Source of the DNA: Hominimerdicola alba 8
GTDB taxonomy: Bacteria; Bacillota; Clostridia; Oscillospirales; Ruminococcaceae
Assembly: GCF_000178155.2 (NCBI RefSeq)
Contig: NZ_ADKM02000075.1
Location: 107,814 to 171,813, forward strand
DNA: 64,000 bases
Direction: 5' to 3'
A program made the position numbers and the translations under genes. The notes below the pieces were generated by a model, which ran no database searches, was not told where the DNA came from, and saw only the letters and a program-made list of their open reading frames with translations. This document shows, piece by piece, positions 61,192 through 64,000 of the stretch (position 1 is the stretch's first letter; every line of letters begins with the position of its first letter).

Positions 61192-63435
61192 GTGAAAGCT
61201 GTAGGACGAATAGGTCTGATCGTTCCGCACCTGATAAATAATCTTGATGTCGAATTGGTAGAGGTCATTCATAAAACAGTCGCACGTTATGGCTATGATA
61301 CTATTCTGCTGTCAGGCATCATCAACTTCATGAATGATATGGTCGATGAGGATTACAACAGGGGACTGATAAACATTTATGATCTGATCGTTTCATCAGA
61401 CTTTGACGGTTTTATTTTTTCAGCAGATCTGTTTTGCAGTGAAAGACTGCGAAGCCGTATTTTTGATATGCTGCGAAAGAACGGAAAGCCGTGTGTGGTC
61501 ATAGGCTATCAGCAGAGTGAATTTCCTGTGATATCCATGCCTGAAAGTGAACTTCTGTACATGTCTGCCGAACATCTTATACAGAAACATGGCTGCCGCA
61601 CGCTCTATTGTATCGGCGGTCATAAAGGCGATGAAAAATCGGAGCAGCGTATCTCAGGCTTCCGTAATGCAATGGATAAGGCAGGTCTGCCATATGACGA
61701 AAGTTGTATCTTCTATGGTGAATACTGGAGTGATATCCCCCATGAAATAGGTATTCAGCTTGCAGAAGGGAAGCTGCCGATGCCTGACGGAGTTGTTTGT
61801 GCTAGTGATATCATGGCGGTTGAACTTTGCAGGACACTGAGATCACATGGTATCCGTGTACCTGATGATATCAAGATCACAGGCTGTGACGGCGATCTCA
61901 TATCTTTGACGGAGTATGTATCTATCACGACTGTTGCAGGTCAGGCAAGATACTGCGGAAGACATTCAGCCGAACTTTTGCTAAAGCTCATGGGCAATGA
62001 AGTCATGGAAACACCAAAAAATTATTTTTCACTTGTGATCGGGGAAAGCTGTGGCTGTACGGATAAGAGCAGTATCGACCAAAGCAAAGCGCTCTCTAAG
62101 ATACGCGATTATGCAGGCACATATTATCGGATAAAGCAAAGCTATCGCTTGGGCAGCTGTGCAGACATTCTCAGTAAAGTTTCGGAATGCAGTACCCCTG
62201 ATGATGTAATGCGTACAGCAGGAAATTGTATTTTTATGATCCCGGGATTCACCAGAGCGGAAATATGTTTGTGTGAAGATTGGCAAAGAAATTTTCAAAA
62301 TCCCGCTCTTTACAGGCGAGGCGGGTTGTCGTCAAATATGCTTCTTGGACTTGAAATAAGAGATAACTGTTATAATATCCCTTTTCAGTTTTTTTCTACA
62401 TCAGAACTGCTGCCTTTTTTCAGTCAGCCGCACAGCCCTCAGCTGACAGTTGCGACCTCGCTGCACTACAAGGGGCAGATATTTGGATATATATGCTTAA
62501 GTTATAAAAATGCAGCTGAGATAATTCTCGACGATTATCTGATGAATTGGTGCGACTCGGTAAGCAGCGGCTTGAATATAGTACAGAATAAAATGTACAA
62601 AACATATGTCGATCAGCAGATAGATGCTATTTCGGAATACGCCCCCATACTCGGCATATACAACAAACGCGGTCTGATAGGGCGGCTCACACAGATCATA
62701 ATAGATGACAGTGAAACAGTCCATACTCTTACGATAATTTCGTACATAAAAAATGAAAAGAAAAAATATCCTGTTCCGCCTATTCAGGCTATCGTCAATG
62801 CCCTCAGGATCGCTTCGTCCGAAGAAATGCTGCTGGCAAGTATCGAGGATGATCTGATCGCCATTGTAAGCAGTGATACAAAACCAAATGCTATTGATCG
62901 TGACTGGGCAGGAGATATTGCAGACAAAACTGATGATATATATAAAGGTTCGGTAGTGATCGAACCCGAAAACATAGTCTTTGTGACTGAAAAGATCTCA
63001 CCCGCTGATATATTCAGTATATCGGGGATAATGGATACAGCTGTTAAGAATATCAAAGGAAAAATGCTTACTATGCAGGCAGGCGTTTTCAGTTACAGAG
63101 ATACATTCACTACTTTGCGTGAGAGCATATTTGGTTCGCCGCAAAATGAATGGAACGTAGGATCGATCACAAGAAGTCTTGGTATCAGCAAAAGCCATTT
63201 TCAGCGGATCTATAAGGAATTATTCGGAATAAGCTGCAAAGAAGACATCATTGCAGCGAGAATGGAAAGCGCTGAATCCTATCTGATACATACCGAGTTA
63301 TCTGTTTCAGAAATCGCGGAACGCTGCGGATACCCCAACACCAGCCACTTTATACGCCAATTTAAAAAGAAAAACGGAGTATCACCAAATGAGTATCGCA
63401 AGACAAAAAAGATGATCGGTAATAATATGCAATAA
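61192..63435 (+). CDS. Regulator 3: PBP-like sensor, degenerate GGDEF-like segment, AraC HTH
   Basis: This 747-residue paralog of regulators 1 and 2 has a PBP/LacI-like sensor at 1-275 (VGRIGLIVPHLINNLDVELVEVI, VVCASDIMAVELCRTL, DDIKITGCDGDLI), ESCGC near 285, a linker, and LGIYNKRGLIGRLTQII near 485, GGDEF-like without the signature. The AraC HTHs (about 645-745) include WNVGSITRSLGISKSHFQRIYKELFG and VSEIAERCGYPNTSHFIRQFKKKNGVSPNEYR. The start is GTG 61192, with GGGAGG at 61178-61183; the longer frame from 61126 spans the promoter. Divergent from the mannanase gene, its likely target. Confidence 0.9.
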   Translation: MKAVGRIGLIVPHLINNLDVELVEVIHKTVARYGYDTILLSGIINFMNDMVDEDYNRGLINIYDLIVSSDFDGFIFSADLFCSERLRSRIFDMLRKNGKPCVVIGYQQSEFPVISMPESELLYMSAEHLIQKHGCRTLYCIGGHKGDEKSEQRISGFRNAMDKAGLPYDESCIFYGEYWSDIPHEIGIQLAEGKLPMPDGVVCASDIMAVELCRTLRSHGIRVPDDIKITGCDGDLISLTEYVSITTVAGQARYCGRHSAELLLKLMGNEVMETPKNYFSLVIGESCGCTDKSSIDQSKALSKIRDYAGTYYRIKQSYRLGSCADILSKVSECSTPDDVMRTAGNCIFMIPGFTRAEICLCEDWQRNFQNPALYRRGGLSSNMLLGLEIRDNCYNIPFQFFSTSELLPFFSQPHSPQLTVATSLHYKGQIFGYICLSYKNAAEIILDDYLMNWCDSVSSGLNIVQNKMYKTYVDQQIDAISEYAPILGIYNKRGLIGRLTQIIIDDSETVHTLTIISYIKNEKKKYPVPPIQAIVNALRIASSEEMLLASIEDDLIAIVSSDTKPNAIDRDWAGDIADKTDDIYKGSVVIEPENIVFVTEKISPADIFSISGIMDTAVKNIKGKMLTMQAGVFSYRDTFTTLRESIFGSPQNEWNVGSITRSLGISKSHFQRIYKELFGISCKEDIIAARMESAESYLIHTELSVSEIAERCGYPNTSHFIRQFKKKNGVSPNEYRKTKKMIGNNMQ

Positions 63436-63483
63436 GAGATGCAAAAAGAAACTCCGAATTTTTAGAATGGGAAAGTATAAACG

Positions 63484-63515
63484 AAATTGCACTAAATCAA
63501 AATTTAGTGCAATTT
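63484..63515. terminator. Hairpin downstream of regulator 3
   Basis: AAATTGCACTAAAT with ATTTAGTGCAATTT (63502-63515); symmetrical, weak T tract. Confidence 0.65.
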
Positions 63516-63820
63516 ACTGTGGGGGCTTTTGGTGGTGGTCGCTGGTATCTATCTTTCGACCATCCTTCCTATTCTCTTTCAGGGCAATAGGCAATAATCA
63601 CATTCAGGGCAAAAATGATAGCCACAAACAGAATATCCAACTTTGCCCCAAACTGTCGAGGCATCTTTAATATTTTCATATCGAAGTTACAGTCGGATTT
63701 TTCATTTAGATGATCCTTTACGCATTCTGTATTAAACTAATAATCTCTGATACTGGAAAAATCAAATACTAATTCATCCTTAAACTGGCGAAAATTCTTT
63801 ACAGAAAAGAAAGTAATCAT
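63516..63820 (-). pseudogene. Remnant of an AAA-family (OLD/Abi-like) ATPase gene
   Basis: From ATG 63820, preceded by TAGGAGG, the frame reads MITFFSVKNFRQFKDELVFD, then a TAG (63739-63737) interrupts the usual DY-[E]-FNTECVKD sequence, which continues after the stop for about 15 codons before similarity is lost. The start is typical of AAA ATPases related to abortive-infection/OLD nucleases. The Walker A region and everything beyond are missing. Family assignment is from recalled similarity. Sequence to 63516 shows no further coding signal. Confidence 0.6.
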
Positions 63821-63862
63821 ATAAAATCCTCCTAACTAAATGACTCCCTATATAACAATTGT

Positions 63863-63891
63863 ATTATATCACATACACTAGGAAAAATCAA
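63863..63891 (-). promoter_or_regulatory. Surviving promoter of the decayed ATPase gene
   Basis: TTGATT (63891-63886), 17-bp spacer, TATAAT (63868-63863). An upstream inverted repeat TTATCCG / CGGATAA (about 63894-63917) may be an operator. Confidence 0.6.
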
Positions 63892-63966
63892 TCTTATCCG
63901 AAAAAAATTACGGATAATTATGTACGACTATGTGTTCTACGCTTATGGTACTATACTGCTGTAATC

Positions 63967-64000
63967 AAAAAAACGTCCCTCCGAAGAGAGACGTTTTTTT
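63967..64000. terminator. Terminator at the right edge
   Basis: AAACGTCcCTC-cgaa-GAGaGACGTTT with T run; probably ends a gene beyond the window. Confidence 0.75.

Overview
The window looks like chromosome of a fibrolytic Firmicute close to Ruminococcus (probably R. albus-like, Oscillospiraceae). The clues are strong GGAGG ribosome sites, TTGACA/TATAAT promoters with 17-bp spacers, ATG/GTG/TTG starts, secreted hemicellulases without dockerins that all end in the same C-terminal module, ATP-type PEP carboxykinase and a transcarboxylase-type gene set. The species call is an inference; no rRNA or tRNA gene was recognised.

Layout. 0-8 kb: edge-truncated tyrosine recombinase, exonuclease III, phosphoesterase, hydrolase, Nudix-MATE pair, AlaX-like editing protein, surface protein. 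8-19 kb: remnant bacteriocin-type ABC exporter, secreted zinc protease with a divergent sensor-AraC regulator, then three small lipoproteins leading into an ABC/FtsX transporter. 19-38 kb: mostly housekeeping genes (TarI/IspD-like, PRPP synthetase, ThrH, sugar dehydratase, PEPCK, thioredoxin, RNase Z, serine acetyltransferase, adenosine deaminase, ABCG-like exporter) mixed with small unknowns. 38-52 kb: LRR protein, GH13, OadA/biotin carrier/carboxyltransferase operon, ECF sigma/anti-sigma pair, orphan sugar-binding lipoprotein with a cre site, HTH-membrane operon, rnhA-cysteine desulfurase-mnmA. 52-63.5 kb: polysaccharide island with an arabinanase, a mannanase/esterase and two large regulators. 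The right edge holds a decayed AAA-ATPase gene.

How the genes fit together. Three secreted enzymes (protease, GH43 arabinanase, GH26 mannanase + SGNH esterase) share one C-terminal FnIII-like module. Beside them sit three paralogous one-component regulators (LacI/PBP-like sensor, a conserved SCGC motif near residue 285, a degenerate GGDEF-like segment in two of them, and AraC HTH). This recurring module is the most interesting biology here.

Two families of small non-coding mobile elements are visible. Family A has four copies of 86-128 bp with imperfect inverted ends, and perfect 10-bp target duplications on three copies. Family B has three 103-bp foldback copies flanked by TA. Several copies lie in leaders or next to promoters.
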